A stretch of DNA of 64,000 bases from Sheuella sp. (GTDB taxonomy: Bacteria; Pseudomonadota; Gammaproteobacteria; Burkholderiales; Burkholderiaceae_B). Shown piece by piece: positions 55,400 through 64,000 of the stretch. Made by a program: the position numbers and the translations under genes. The notes under the pieces are model-generated. The model searched no databases. It worked only from the letters and a program-made list of their open reading frames with translations, and was not told the DNA's origin. Location: NCBI GenBank assembly GCA_030650995.1, contig JAUSCY010000021.1:1-64000 (forward strand), written 5' to 3'. Every line of letters starts with the position of its first letter. The stretch's first letter is position 1.

Positions 55400-56862
55400 C
55401 AAGAACTCCTGTTAATTAATCTGTTCATGAGTCCTGCAACTGAATGAGTTTCTAAATGAGTGGATAGTTTCTCAAAGACGGCATCCAAGGTTGACGAGAA
55501 GCCCTCAAAACCAGCGTGTATCACCTGCTCATCCTCAAATAGACCATGTAGGTATATACCCATCACATTACCCTTCATGTTGGTCCAGGCAATATCTGGT
55601 ATTAACTCAACAAGCCCAGATGAAAGATTGGATGGATCTGACGCAAGGGTTTCACCATGATGTATCTCATATCCAGACGCGGTTAATCCAGAAAACAATG
55701 ACCAAGGGCCCTGGAAATTTATAAACCGTGCCTGTGTTTTTCTGACTGTTTTATCTTTTGCAAATCTCGTATCGAGACCAAGTAGATTCAAGCCAGCTCT
55801 TGCACCGTCAATGCCATAGGGATCAATCAGAGAAGTCCCTAGCATCTGAAGTCCGCCACATATACCCAGAACTTGGCCTCCGGACGCAGCATGGTCGCAG
55901 ACCGCGCGGTCGAGACCCTGCGCCCTGAGCCAATCGAGATCTGAGCTAGTGTGTTTGGAGCCTGGCAAAATAATCCAGTCTGCATCGGCTAGATCCTGAG
56001 GCGTTCTGGCCCAGGTTAATTGAATCTGTGCACAGTTTTTCAGTGGTTGAAACTCATCAAGATTACTCATGCGCGGATACGCGATGATCGCAATTTTGAT
56101 GGTTTGTCCTGAATAATGGGAGGATGCATCGTCAAAAACACCGTCTTCCTCTGGTAAGCCGTGAGCGCGCAACATCGGGACGGTTGCGACAACCGGTATA
56201 CCCGTCATGCTCTGCAACATTTCTGGTCCAGGCGAAAGGAGTGACGCATCACCACGAAACTTATTCAACACGAATCCTACGATCAACTTACGATCCTGTT
56301 GCCCGAGCAGTGCCCAGGTTCCGTACAGGTGAGCAAAAGCTCCGCCACGATCGATATCGGTCACCAGTAAACACCTGGCTTTTGCGTAGCGCGCGACACG
56401 CATATTCACAATATCGCTGGTCATCAGGTTAATTTCTGCAGGTGAGCCTGCCCCCTCAATGACCACCACATCATTGGCTGCGATCAACAAGTCCAGCGCG
56501 CTCTGGATACAGGGCCACACCATTTCACTTCTTTCACGCCAGGGTGTCTTGGAAAGCTCAACGTCTACGCGCCCCATCAGCACAACCTGACTTCTGGTAT
56601 CAGCCTCTGGTTTCAATAAGACAGGATTCATCTGCACGGTGGGCTCAACACCCGCGGCCAGCGCCTGAAAATACTGGGCTGAACCGATTTCTCCCTCAAA
56701 GCCTCCCGCATCAACAACACGTGCGTTATTACTCATATTCTGAGCTTTGAAAGGTGCAACCTTAAGCCCCTGATTTGCATAATACCGGCACAGTGCGGTC
56801 GCGATCCAGCTTTTACCCGCACCGCTCGTCGTACCAAGCACCATGACACAAACGGCAGCCAT
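55399..56862 (-). CDS. cobQ: Cobyric acid synthase
   Basis: Amidates four side chains of adenosylcobyrinic acid a,c-diamide using glutamine and ATP. The 487-residue protein begins MAAVCVMVLGTTSGAGKSW with the dethiobiotin-synthetase-like P-loop, followed by KAQNMSNNA. The C-terminal type-1 glutamine amidotransferase domain has the nucleophile in LGICGGLQMLG and the histidine in GIYLHGLFED. The start ATG overlaps the upstream stop as TAATG. Confidence 0.96.
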   Translation of the reverse strand: MAAVCVMVLGTTSGAGKSWIATALCRYYANQGLKVAPFKAQNMSNNARVVDAGGFEGEIGSAQYFQALAAGVEPTVQMNPVLLKPEADTRSQVVLMGRVDVELSKTPWRERSEMVWPCIQSALDLLIAANDVVVIEGAGSPAEINLMTSDIVNMRVARYAKARCLLVTDIDRGGAFAHLYGTWALLGQQDRKLIVGFVLNKFRGDASLLSPGPEMLQSMTGIPVVATVPMLRAHGLPEEDGVFDDASSHYSGQTIKIAIIAYPRMSNLDEFQPLKNCAQIQLTWARTPQDLADADWIILPGSKHTSSDLDWLRAQGLDRAVCDHAASGGQVLGICGGLQMLGTSLIDPYGIDGARAGLNLLGLDTRFAKDKTVRKTQARFINFQGPWSLFSGLTASGYEIHHGETLASDPSNLSSGLVELIPDIAWTNMKGNVMGIYLHGLFEDEQVIHAGFEGFSSTLDAVFEKLSTHLETHSVAGLMNRLINRSS

Positions 56863-57941
56863 TAAATACCTCTCTCGAAATATGCCCAAGCTTCGCGTAA
56901 TTTTTGTTGCGCATCGGGAGGCATTACAGCTATACGTACGTGATTAGATAAGCCAAACGATGCTGCGTCCCTGAGCTTGATATCAAACTCGCGCAAAACA
57001 GGCAGATACTGCGCAGGTTTAAATAATGGACTAGATGCACAGAAAAAATTAGCCGTGCTCTCGATACTTTGCCAGCCAAGCTGCTGACAGAGCTCCAATT
57101 GTTGAAACTTCCATTGCCTGAGGGTGATCAAACAATCTTTTAACCAGGTTTGTACATCGTCTCGCATCCAGGCATTGAGCATCGCTACACCGTCTGCGCC
57201 TATTAGCCATGACGGAGCAATAGCTGTAAGTATTTCAACGATATGCTCACCACCAAGCGGAGCAATCACGTAAGCACCACGCACACCGGTCATACCGAGT
57301 GCCTTGTTTGGTGTCCACATCTGCCAGAGGCGGTCTAACTGATCTGCGCTTAAATTCAGACTACCCTCCAAACGCAACGGCTCATAAGCACAATCAAGCA
57401 CCGCAATCTGTCCGGCAATCAACCCATTCACTATCTTGCTTAAATCCTTAACGGGCTGGCCGAGTGGACTTGATGGATCGCAAAACCACAGCAGCGAAGA
57501 CTCTTCGTAAGATTCAACCCTGGGCACACTCCAGGCGCGTGCAGCTGCTTCATAATCGCCATAGGCATGCTCAGGCAACCAGACAGAGGCAGTTTGATTC
57601 AGACAACCCTGGCCTGTCGTTAGGCGTGAGTCTTCTGCTCCATATTGACGCGCAATAAAACTCGTCATCCTGAAAATAAATTCACTCGCACTACCAGCCA
57701 TCAGAATTCTCGATGGACTTACACCATGCCATCGAGCCAACCCGTCACGCAGTGCCTGATAGGCAGGATCGGGATAATGAATCAAATCGGCCTGTCTGAT
57801 TAAATCGACGACTACCGGGTTCGCACCCACACTATTCGCATTGGAGGAAAAGTCGTAGCGTACAGGGCCTGAGGCATCGGGTCCGCCATGCACTCTGCTC
57901 ACACTGTCTCTACTCACACTGCCAGTCTGGGAAAGTATCAT
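56862..57941 (-). CDS. cobD: PLP-dependent threonine-phosphate decarboxylase-like protein
   Basis: An aminotransferase-fold enzyme (359 residues) expected to make the aminopropanol (phosphate) arm of B12, called CobD in Salmonella and CobC in Pseudomonas. It starts with the family-like HGGP and DFSSNANSVGANP; the PLP lysine is probably Lys213 in TPNKALGMTGVRGAY. The substrate-contact motif reads CDPSSPLGQP where most members have CNPNNPTG. A short insertion lies near residues 101-116. It overlaps cbiB by ATGA. Confidence 0.86.
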   Translation of the reverse strand: MILSQTGSVSRDSVSRVHGGPDASGPVRYDFSSNANSVGANPVVVDLIRQADLIHYPDPAYQALRDGLARWHGVSPSRILMAGSASEFIFRMTSFIARQYGAEDSRLTTGQGCLNQTASVWLPEHAYGDYEAAARAWSVPRVESYEESSLLWFCDPSSPLGQPVKDLSKIVNGLIAGQIAVLDCAYEPLRLEGSLNLSADQLDRLWQMWTPNKALGMTGVRGAYVIAPLGGEHIVEILTAIAPSWLIGADGVAMLNAWMRDDVQTWLKDCLITLRQWKFQQLELCQQLGWQSIESTANFFCASSPLFKPAQYLPVLREFDIKLRDAASFGLSNHVRIAVMPPDAQQKLREAWAYFERGI

Positions 57942-58897
57942 TTAATCAGTCCAACAAAGAATGCGCACACGACAAACAACATAACAATATAAAAAACTCG
58001 CGTTGCCACATCACAAGCCCGTGAGACAGAAGTCACTGAGGCATCACTTCCCTCAGGATTGAGCACATAGACACCAGGTTTGGAAAGTTTTATACCTAAA
58101 CCGATTGCCATCGCACTCATCGGCCAGCCACCATTAGGTGAAGGTGTTTTTATAGCTTGCTGGTATATTTTTCTAAATGAAAAACATTTCAAAATCAGAC
58201 AGATAAATAACGTACTGATGTAGGCCGGAAACCAGGACAACACATCATCAACCCGGGCCGTCCATTTACCAAACCAGGTCAGGTAATAACTTCCATACAA
58301 TCCTTTATACCCCCACATTGCATCTGCCGTATTTGCAAAACGATACAGAGCTGCCGCGGGTAAGCCGCCAACAAGAAACCAGAAAACAGGAGCAATAAAC
58401 GAGTCATTGAGATTTTCTGCTAAAGACTCAATCGCACTTTCCCGAATCTGTACATGGTTCAGCGTGGTGACATCCCGACTTACCAGTCTCTTTAACTGCG
58501 CACGCCCGCTTTCCAGAGAGTCATTTAATGCCAACTCGACTTGAGCGACCTCAGTGATTAACAGCTTCAGGGAGAACAGCGCATTCAAAATGAATCCCGT
58601 CACCAATATTGCGAGCCACCAGACCATAGGCTGAGCGCCGAGCTGAACACCCCAGGCTAGCGCCGCTACAACACATCCGCCCACACACCAGAAAAAAAAT
58701 CCCGACAGAAAACTTTTCGTTTTCTGAAATGAGGTTTGTTCCTCTGCACGAGGAGCAACCTTATTGGCGACCCAGGCAAGATATCGCCCCATCCAGACCA
58801 CAGGATGAAACTGAACGGGAGGTTCCCCCCAGAACCAGTCCAGCAGCATCGCGATCGCGATGCTGCCGAGTATGTAATCAGGGACAGAGAGAATCAT
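57938..58897 (-). CDS. cbiB: Adenosylcobinamide-phosphate synthase
   Basis: A 319-residue inner-membrane protein that attaches the aminopropanol arm to cobyric acid (CbiB, also named CobD). Conserved features are LLDWFWGEPPVQFHPVVWMGRYL at the N terminus, RDVTTLNHVQIRESAIESLAENLNDSFIAPVFWFL in the middle and TPSPNGGWPMSAMA. Four to five membrane segments are predicted. It is preceded by a 45-base gap after cobO. Confidence 0.95.
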   Translation of the reverse strand: MILSVPDYILGSIAIAMLLDWFWGEPPVQFHPVVWMGRYLAWVANKVAPRAEEQTSFQKTKSFLSGFFFWCVGGCVVAALAWGVQLGAQPMVWWLAILVTGFILNALFSLKLLITEVAQVELALNDSLESGRAQLKRLVSRDVTTLNHVQIRESAIESLAENLNDSFIAPVFWFLVGGLPAAALYRFANTADAMWGYKGLYGSYYLTWFGKWTARVDDVLSWFPAYISTLFICLILKCFSFRKIYQQAIKTPSPNGGWPMSAMAIGLGIKLSKPGVYVLNPEGSDASVTSVSRACDVATRVFYIVMLFVVCAFFVGLIK

Positions 58898-58942
58898 AAA
58901 AGACTCAACCTAGACCCAGTCTGTTGCAGCAAGATCAATCAC

Positions 58943-59512
58943 TTAATCTTCAATCCCGCGCTGAGCAGGTATCCCGGCTGTAAAAGCGTGCTTGATTTGT
59001 TGCATCTCAGTCACTGTATCGGCAAGATCAATAATTTCCTGGGGACAGCGCCTGCCGGTCAGACACACATGCACTTCTTTAGGTCGTGCCTTCAGTGTGT
59101 TGACTACCTCATCCAACGCCAGCCAGCCATAAATCAATGGGTATGTCACTTCGTCCAGAACAATCAGAAAATACTCGCCCGACATGATTGCTTCTTTGGC
59201 TTTTTCCCAACCATCCCGCGCCAATTGGGCCGAATGCTCCAGATCTTTACTTTTCCAGCTGAATCCATCTCCTAAGCCCTCAATAGGCAGGCCCATCGCT
59301 TCAAATGTACGATGCTCGCCAAACCGGGCTGAAGGCACTTTCATGAATTGGTAAATTTTTACTTTCTTACCCCGGCCATGTGCCCTGGCGGACAAGCCGA
59401 ATGCGGCCGTGCTTTTGCCCTTACCGTCACCCGTATTCACAATCACCAGTCCGCGGCGCTCGCCTTCAGACTTGTCGTAGGGTTTTTCTGTTGGTGGATT
59501 TTCAATTTGCAT
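58943..59512 (-). CDS. cobO: Cob(I)yrinic acid a,c-diamide adenosyltransferase
   Basis: Adds the 5'-deoxyadenosyl ligand to reduced corrinoids using ATP. The 189-residue CobO/BtuR protein has the P-loop [41 protein letters not shown] and [21 protein letters not shown]. It lies 24 bases after the ATPase gene btuD and 45 before cbiB, the only sizeable gaps in this operon. Confidence 0.96.
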   Translation of the reverse strand: MQIENPPTEKPYDKSEGERRGLVIVNTGDGKGKSTAAFGLSARAHGRGKKVKIYQFMKVPSARFGEHRTFEAMGLPIEGLGDGFSWKSKDLEHSAQLARDGWEKAKEAIMSGEYFLIVLDEVTYPLIYGWLALDEVVNTLKARPKEVHVCLTGRRCPQEIIDLADTVTEMQQIKHAFTAGIPAQRGIED

Positions 59513-59536
59513 GATGTTCTTCTTAAAAAATTAAAT

Positions 59537-60316
59537 TTAGACAGGCAATACAACTAATCGATTCATAAAACTGTGGATTTGAATCCGATCATGAAACACT
59601 TGTTCAATCCGTCTGTGTGTTTGTGTTTCTGTACTCAAGCCCTGAAATACAACTTGTCCCGCATCCATCACAATGACCTGATCCGAATACAGTGAAAAGG
59701 CAATCTCGTGCAGAACAGTAATCACGGTCTTACCCTGCGCGATGAGCCGGCCAATCAGTCCTAAACAATCCGACTGATGTGGTGGATCAAGATTATTCAG
59801 TGGCTCATCCATCAACAATATATCGGCGTCTACGGCAAGCGCTCTGGCAATAAATACCCTCTGCTGCTCACCGCCCGATAGCTCTCCGATAGAACGATTT
59901 TTCCAACTGAGCGCATGGACTTCCTCCAGCGCCTGCTGAACCAGCAAATGATCATTTGCCGTTGGAGACGCCAGCCAGGACTGGTGAGGTAATCTTCCAA
60001 GCATCACTAAATCATAAACAGACATATCGCCAGACAAACGTTCATTCTGACCCAGCCAGGAAACACGTTTTGCTCTGTCACGCGCAGACAGTTTATTCAG
60101 GGACTCACCGAACATCTGCACGTTCGTGTGTGTATCGAGCAATCCAGCAAATGCACGCAACAAGGTTGATTTTCCTGCACCATTAGGACCAATCACAGCA
60201 GTCCACTTACCCTGGGGAACTTTCAAACTGACATTATTTAAAGCCAACACCTGTCCAAGTCTCGCCGAGAGCTCGCGCACTTCGATTGCCGGCGTCTGTG
60301 TGGCTGTAGAGATCAT
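59537..60316 (-). CDS. btuD: ABC transporter ATP-binding protein for corrinoid uptake
   Basis: A 259-residue ATPase of the siderophore/B12 (BtuD/FhuC) type. Walker A GPNGAGKST, Q-loop WLGQNERL, signature LSGGEQQRVFIARAL, Walker B ILLMDEPLNNLD and the switch histidine in VLHEIAFSL are all present. Gene order btuF-btuC-btuD inside a cob operon supports cobalamin or cobinamide as substrate rather than iron chelates. Its start overlaps the btuC stop by 4 bases. Confidence 0.9.
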   Translation of the reverse strand: MISTATQTPAIEVRELSARLGQVLALNNVSLKVPQGKWTAVIGPNGAGKSTLLRAFAGLLDTHTNVQMFGESLNKLSARDRAKRVSWLGQNERLSGDMSVYDLVMLGRLPHQSWLASPTANDHLLVQQALEEVHALSWKNRSIGELSGGEQQRVFIARALAVDADILLMDEPLNNLDPPHQSDCLGLIGRLIAQGKTVITVLHEIAFSLYSDQVIVMDAGQVVFQGLSTETQTHRRIEQVFHDRIQIHSFMNRLVVLPV

Positions 60317-61332
60317 ATAAAGTCCCTTTTATCCCGGCCGCTATACATCAACCAGAATAAATATCCGCCTCCGAGCACCGCAGTCAATACCCCAACCGGT
60401 AATTCCTGGGGTGCGATGACGCCACGCGCCAGAATATCTGAGGCCAATAACAGTACCGCCCCCATCAGTGCAGATAAAAATATAAGTCTGGCGTGATTCA
60501 CTCTCACCAGCGAGCGCACGAGATGGGGTGCGACTAAACCAACAAAAGCAACCAAACCGACTTGAGCGACAGCTGCACCCGTGGTGAGCGACATAATTGC
60601 AATCATTGCTATACGCATGGATTTCAAGCGTAAACCAAGGCTCGCGGCCGTTGCTTCACCTAGCGTCAGACCATCCAGCACGCGACTCATCAACACCGAT
60701 ACAGACAAACTAATCGCCAGTACGAATGCCATCACTGCACATGCATTCCAACTGATAAACCCAGTGGATCCCAACAAAAATGCTTGCATCGCCTGAAGAA
60801 TATCCGGTGAAGTCAAAGCAACGATTGAGCTCATCGCTCCAAAAATGACCGCAACAATCACTCCGGACAGTAGCAGCCGTAAGGTATTTTGAACCCCACG
60901 GGCAAGCAAGAGTGTTAACAACACGGCAATGACAGCGCCTGAAAATGCAGCCCCCGTCAGACCAATCCTGATCAGCAAATAACTCGCGAAGGGACTTCCA
61001 CCAAACAGCACCAGGCTGATTGCTACCGCAAAAGAAGCGCCAGAAGCACTTCCAAGAAGATATGGATCGGCTAATGGATTTCTGAACAGACCCTGAGCAA
61101 TCGCCCCAGTCATCCCAAGTAAGGCGCCCGCCAGCAAAGCACCGATTGATCTGGGCAGTCTGATCATCCAGATAATCTGGTTGGACATTGGATCGGAGAA
61201 CACACGAGTAAGCGTCTCAAAACCAGTGCTGCCCACCGACATACCCAGTACGACCAGAAAAAGCACAAGACACAGTAGCAGCACCGCTACAAGCGGATAT
61301 CGATTGCGCACGTTGACTGTAAGAGAGCTCAT
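60313..61332 (-). CDS. btuC: FecCD/BtuC family permease
   Basis: A 339-residue permease with about ten membrane helices. Family motifs include RLPRSIGALLAGALLGMTGAIAQGLFRNPLADPYLLGSASGA and FVGLVAPHLVRSLVRVNHARLI. It forms the channel of the corrinoid importer with BtuD and the binding protein BtuF. It overlaps both neighbours by 4 bases, so the three subunits are tightly coupled. Confidence 0.92.
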   Translation of the reverse strand: MSSLTVNVRNRYPLVAVLLLCLVLFLVVLGMSVGSTGFETLTRVFSDPMSNQIIWMIRLPRSIGALLAGALLGMTGAIAQGLFRNPLADPYLLGSASGASFAVAISLVLFGGSPFASYLLIRIGLTGAAFSGAVIAVLLTLLLARGVQNTLRLLLSGVIVAVIFGAMSSIVALTSPDILQAMQAFLLGSTGFISWNACAVMAFVLAISLSVSVLMSRVLDGLTLGEATAASLGLRLKSMRIAMIAIMSLTTGAAVAQVGLVAFVGLVAPHLVRSLVRVNHARLIFLSALMGAVLLLASDILARGVIAPQELPVGVLTAVLGGGYLFWLMYSGRDKRDFI

Positions 61333-62225
61333 TGATGAACATTCAACTCAGGCGTTGCGGAATAGGCTTTTTCAGCCAGACATCGTGCGATAACTTTTGC
61401 CGCCTCCGGAATTCTTGGCCCAGGCCTGACGATGACGTCTGACTCTTGCTCGTTAAATACACAGATACGACCTTCCTTGATGGCTTTGAGATCTGACCAT
61501 CCGGGTCGATCAACCATTCCGAGATAATTTCTGTCACCGACCATGATGACATCGGGATTGGCGCGCACAACAAACTCAGGATTTATTTTAGGAAAAGGAC
61601 CAAGTGCGGCTGGAATGATGTTTTCAACACCCAGGCGTTCGAGCGTCTCACCAATGAAAGAGCCTGGTCCGGCAGCAAAGGGCGCGCGATTGACCTCAAA
61701 ATAAACCCGTACTTTAGAAGACCCCTCAGGCAGTGATGCCGCAATCGATGAAATATCTTTATTCATCTGCATCCAGATATTTTTTGCCTCATCGTTTGAT
61801 ACGCCCAAGATAGTTGACAGTTTTTCCAGCACGCGCTGAACATCTGCATATGTTTTAGCTTCCAGGGAAAACACCGTCAATCCGAGCGATCTCAATCGCT
61901 CACTTGCTCTGGAAGACGAACCAACAAGCACAAGATCTGGCCTTAAGGACAGAATAGCTTCGATATTCGGGTCTAATCCCCCACCAAGTTGAGGCAGCTT
62001 TGATACAGACGGAGGTGAGTTTGAATATCGATCTATCCCGACTAAAAGATCACACTTACCGAGTATGCAGACCGACTCAGTAATTGAGGGCAACATGCTG
62101 ACAATTCTTTTGGGTGAATCGGGAAAATGAACGATCACGCCTTTATCATCTGCAATATCTATCGCTTCAGCCGCCGCGACGGCATTAAAAAAAATCAACC
62201 CCAGAATACTGATCAATATCTTCAC
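61329..62225 (-). CDS. btuF: Corrinoid-binding periplasmic protein
   Basis: A 298-residue class-III binding protein with signal peptide MKILISILGLIFFNAVAAAEA. The mature part starts IDIADDKGVIVHFPDSPKRIVSMLPSITESVC, and motifs LVLVGSSSRASERLRSLGL and NPDVIMVGDRN are typical of the BtuF/FepB group joined by a long helix. Cobalamin or cobinamide is inferred as ligand from context. No outer-membrane BtuB receptor is in the window. Confidence 0.88.
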   Translation of the reverse strand: MKILISILGLIFFNAVAAAEAIDIADDKGVIVHFPDSPKRIVSMLPSITESVCILGKCDLLVGIDRYSNSPPSVSKLPQLGGGLDPNIEAILSLRPDLVLVGSSSRASERLRSLGLTVFSLEAKTYADVQRVLEKLSTILGVSNDEAKNIWMQMNKDISSIAASLPEGSSKVRVYFEVNRAPFAAGPGSFIGETLERLGVENIIPAALGPFPKINPEFVVRANPDVIMVGDRNYLGMVDRPGWSDLKAIKEGRICVFNEQESDVIVRPGPRIPEAAKVIARCLAEKAYSATPELNVHQ

Positions 62226-62800
62226 GAAGGCCTCTTTGCCTTGATCGGGATGCCTGCGACCATCAAGGTAACGGCAGCACTAACCTCGGCAACACGCTGA
62301 TTCAGTCGGCCGAGTTCATCAACAAAACGTCTTGTTTCACGCCCCATAGGAATGACGCCCAGACCGATTTCATTACTCACCAGTACCACGGGTCCTTTGG
62401 CATACCCAAGTGCCTGTAAGAATAGTCCTACTTCTTTATCTGCATCAACCTGTTCGGACGATGCCAAGTCCGGATGTGGCATCAATAAATTTGTCAGCCA
62501 TACAGTTAAACAATCCAGAATGATTAACGTACCAGGTGAAGAATGACGCACAATCATTTCTCCAATATGCACAGGCTCTTCAATCACGATGACTTCAGGA
62601 ATTGTCTTGGCGCGGAGCGCCCGGTGATGGTCAACCCTGCTTTTCATTTCAGCATCAAATACCTGCGCTGTAGCGATTAATGTTGCGCAGTGTGTCTGCG
62701 AGGTATCCAGCCAACACCTTGCCAGTTGTTCGGCACGTTTGGATTTACCGCTTTTCTGACCACCGATGATGAGTTCGGACTGATAGATCTGCTCGTCCAT
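62222..62800 (-). CDS. cobU: Bifunctional adenosylcobinamide kinase / guanylyltransferase
   Basis: Phosphorylates adenosylcobinamide and transfers GMP to it. The 192-residue protein has the P-loop IGGQKSGKSKRAEQLA, the HHRALRAKTIPEV segment with the guanylylated histidine, DCLTVWLTNLL and VSNEIGLGVIPMGRETRRFVDELGRLNQRVA. Start ATG overlaps the cobB stop as TAATG and its end overlaps btuF. Its presence means the organism can also salvage cobinamide. Confidence 0.96.
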   Translation of the reverse strand: MDEQIYQSELIIGGQKSGKSKRAEQLARCWLDTSQTHCATLIATAQVFDAEMKSRVDHHRALRAKTIPEVIVIEEPVHIGEMIVRHSSPGTLIILDCLTVWLTNLLMPHPDLASSEQVDADKEVGLFLQALGYAKGPVVLVSNEIGLGVIPMGRETRRFVDELGRLNQRVAEVSAAVTLMVAGIPIKAKRPS

Positions 62801-64000
62801 TACTGCTCACTTTTTAAAAAAAGTGCAGCACTGGCTCGAAGATTAGAAGCAAACCAGGCATGAAAATAACTCGCCTGGACAGACCCGACTTCATAGATGC
62901 TCTCTCCAGCAGACAGTCCAGATAATTGACTATGCTTAATCGTTGTGCGAGTGGCCGGAATTTCTGAGTCACACACCGAATAGTGAAAGGTATGGCCCCT
63001 GAGCGGACCCACGCTCGTTTCCATAAATTGCGGTCCTAAACCACCGAGCTTTTTTTGCATTCTGACTTTTCCTTTGATCACACCCCACACTGCATGCGAA
63101 TTTCCGTCTACAGTCTGGATTTCATCAAACAAAACCATCATTCCGCCACACTCTGCCCATATCGGCGTTTGTGCCTCAATCGCAGCTTTCACACTGTCTA
63201 ACATTCCTTTGTTCGCCGCTAATGCTTCTAGGTGCAGTTCCGGATATCCACCAGGTAACCAGAGAGCATCGCACTGAGGCAAACAAGCATCGTGCAGGGG
63301 AGAGAAAAATACAATCTCTGCGCCTAATTTTTTCAGTGCATCAATATTTGCTGCATAAATAAAGCAAAAAGCCTCGTCGCGAGCGATCGCAATGACCTTA
63401 CCTTGTAACAAGGCCGGCGTATGGTCCTGCACCGCGGGGTCAGAAAATTCAACATTCCACTTTTGTAATGCGTCCTTGGGCATCTGCCCCAGTGGGGTTG
63501 TTTCCAGAAGGTCTGCCAGCGTATCCAGTCGGGCTTGCGCATCGGTCAGCTCATCTGAAATCACAAGCCCAAGATGCCTCTCCGGAATTGTAATTTCGCT
63601 TTTCCTCTCTATGCTGCCTAGCCAGTCTGCTTGATCATTTAATGCGGTGCTCAGCATCTGCGCATGACCCGGACTCGCTACACGGTTAGCGAATACCCCC
63701 GCCCATGGCATGTCTGACGCATAAGTTTTCAAACCATGCGCAATCGCACCAAAGGTACCCGCCATCGCACTGGCATCGACCACAGCCACAACAGGGACAC
63801 GAAAATGCTGGGCAAGTTTTGCCGCACTGGGAGATCCATCAAACAATCCCATCGCACCCTCAATCAGAATCAAGTCCGATTGCCCAGCCGCCTCGAACAG
63901 GCGCTGACTACAATCCTGCTCCCCCGTCATCCACATGTCGAGCTGATAAACAGCCCCCCCACTTGCGAGCTCAAGCCAGTAAGGATCAATAAAGTCAGGG
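62800..64000 (-). CDS. cobB: Cobyrinic acid a,c-diamide synthase, N-terminally cut by the window edge
   Basis: Amidates the a and c side chains of (hydrogeno)cobyrinic acid. About 400 residues are in the window and the frame stays open to the right edge. The segment before the first internal Met reads PDFIDPYWLELASGGAVYQLD, matching the family region just after the missing P-loop, so the internal ATG at 63936 is not the start. The visible part has EGAMGLFDG, the GGYPELHLEALAAN loop and the glutaminase Cys in WAECGGMMVL. It is the first cobalamin gene seen here; the operon may begin further right. Confidence 0.94.
   Translation of the reverse strand, partial: PDFIDPYWLELASGGAVYQLDMWMTGEQDCSQRLFEAAGQSDLILIEGAMGLFDGSPSAAKLAQHFRVPVVAVVDASAMAGTFGAIAHGLKTYASDMPWAGVFANRVASPGHAQMLSTALNDQADWLGSIERKSEITIPERHLGLVISDELTDAQARLDTLADLLETTPLGQMPKDALQKWNVEFSDPAVQDHTPALLQGKVIAIARDEAFCFIYAANIDALKKLGAEIVFFSPLHDACLPQCDALWLPGGYPELHLEALAANKGMLDSVKAAIEAQTPIWAECGGMMVLFDEIQTVDGNSHAVWGVIKGKVRMQKKLGGLGPQFMETSVGPLRGHTFHYSVCDSEIPATRTTIKHSQLSGLSAGESIYEVGSVQASYFHAWFASNLRASAALFLKSEQ

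Noticed and set aside
63934-63936. The ATG at 63936 as the cobB start
   Set aside because: Upstream codons to the window edge are open and encode the family motif PDFIDP...YQLD, so the gene begins outside the window.
52946-64000. A cobalamin riboswitch inside the B12 operon
   Set aside because: All gaps are under 50 bases; no room for the riboswitch. It may lie beyond the right edge.

Overview
The window is a contiguous piece of a bacterial chromosome, most likely from the betaproteobacterial order Burkholderiales and probably the Alcaligenaceae (Bordetella/Advenella-like). The evidence is gene content: a GntR regulator between sdhC and mdh, a prpB-prpC-acnD-prpF methylcitrate cluster next to acnB and acnA, a DUF2863 protein, EarP with an Arg32-type EF-P, and two Bug-type solute-binding proteins. 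GC content looks moderate. I could not run a search, so the genus is not resolved. There are no phages, insertion sequences or CRISPR arrays, and coding density is high.

Region 1 (1-14.9 kb) is central carbon metabolism: the 5' end of sdhC, a HutC-type GntR regulator, mdh, the 2-methylcitrate cycle genes for propionate (prpB, prpC, acnD, prpF), a small membrane protein, a small acetyltransferase, acnB and acnA. Three aconitase-family enzymes lie within about 10 kb. An identical 19-bp inverted repeat sits just upstream of the -35 box of both mdh and acnB. It suggests one regulator, probably the local GntR protein, ties together TCA-cycle genes. Region 2 (14.9-19.0 kb) holds a DUF2863 gene, earP and efp (EF-P and its Arg rhamnosyltransferase), then convergent DUF1178 and YkgJ-type genes separated by one in-frame stop codon.

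Region 3 (19.0-27.2 kb) is a peptide/opine-type ABC importer in which one permease and both ATPases form a single 1067-residue protein, with a thermonuclease-like gene at its head, then a CorA transporter. Region 4 (27.4-35.4 kb) is accessory metabolism: a 2-hydroxyacid dehydrogenase, a DMT exporter, two Bug solute-binding proteins, a Trp-rich small protein, an unrecognised membrane protein with a winged-helix regulator, tRNA-Arg(ACG), and an operon of a TPP enzyme, an SDR dehydrogenase and a Bug protein that looks like an undescribed carboxylate pathway. Region 5 (35.5-42.2 kb) has a family-9 glycosyltransferase, feoAB, a decayed GAF-domain fragment, a secreted amidohydrolase and a divergent aspartoacylase-like hydrolase.

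Region 6 (42.3-52.9 kb) holds a tripartite drug efflux operon (NodT, EmrA and EmrB types) with a promoter embedded in inverted repeats, a LemA/TPM operon, a chromate transporter preceded by a 14-bp-period repeat, and a LysR gene divergent from pirin and azoreductase genes with two matching operator-like sites. Region 7 (53.0-64.0 kb) is one tightly overlapping leftward cobalamin operon (cobB, cobU, btuF, btuC, btuD, cobO, cbiB, cobD, cobQ, cobT, cobS, cobC). It combines corrinoid import with late B12 assembly and runs off the right edge.
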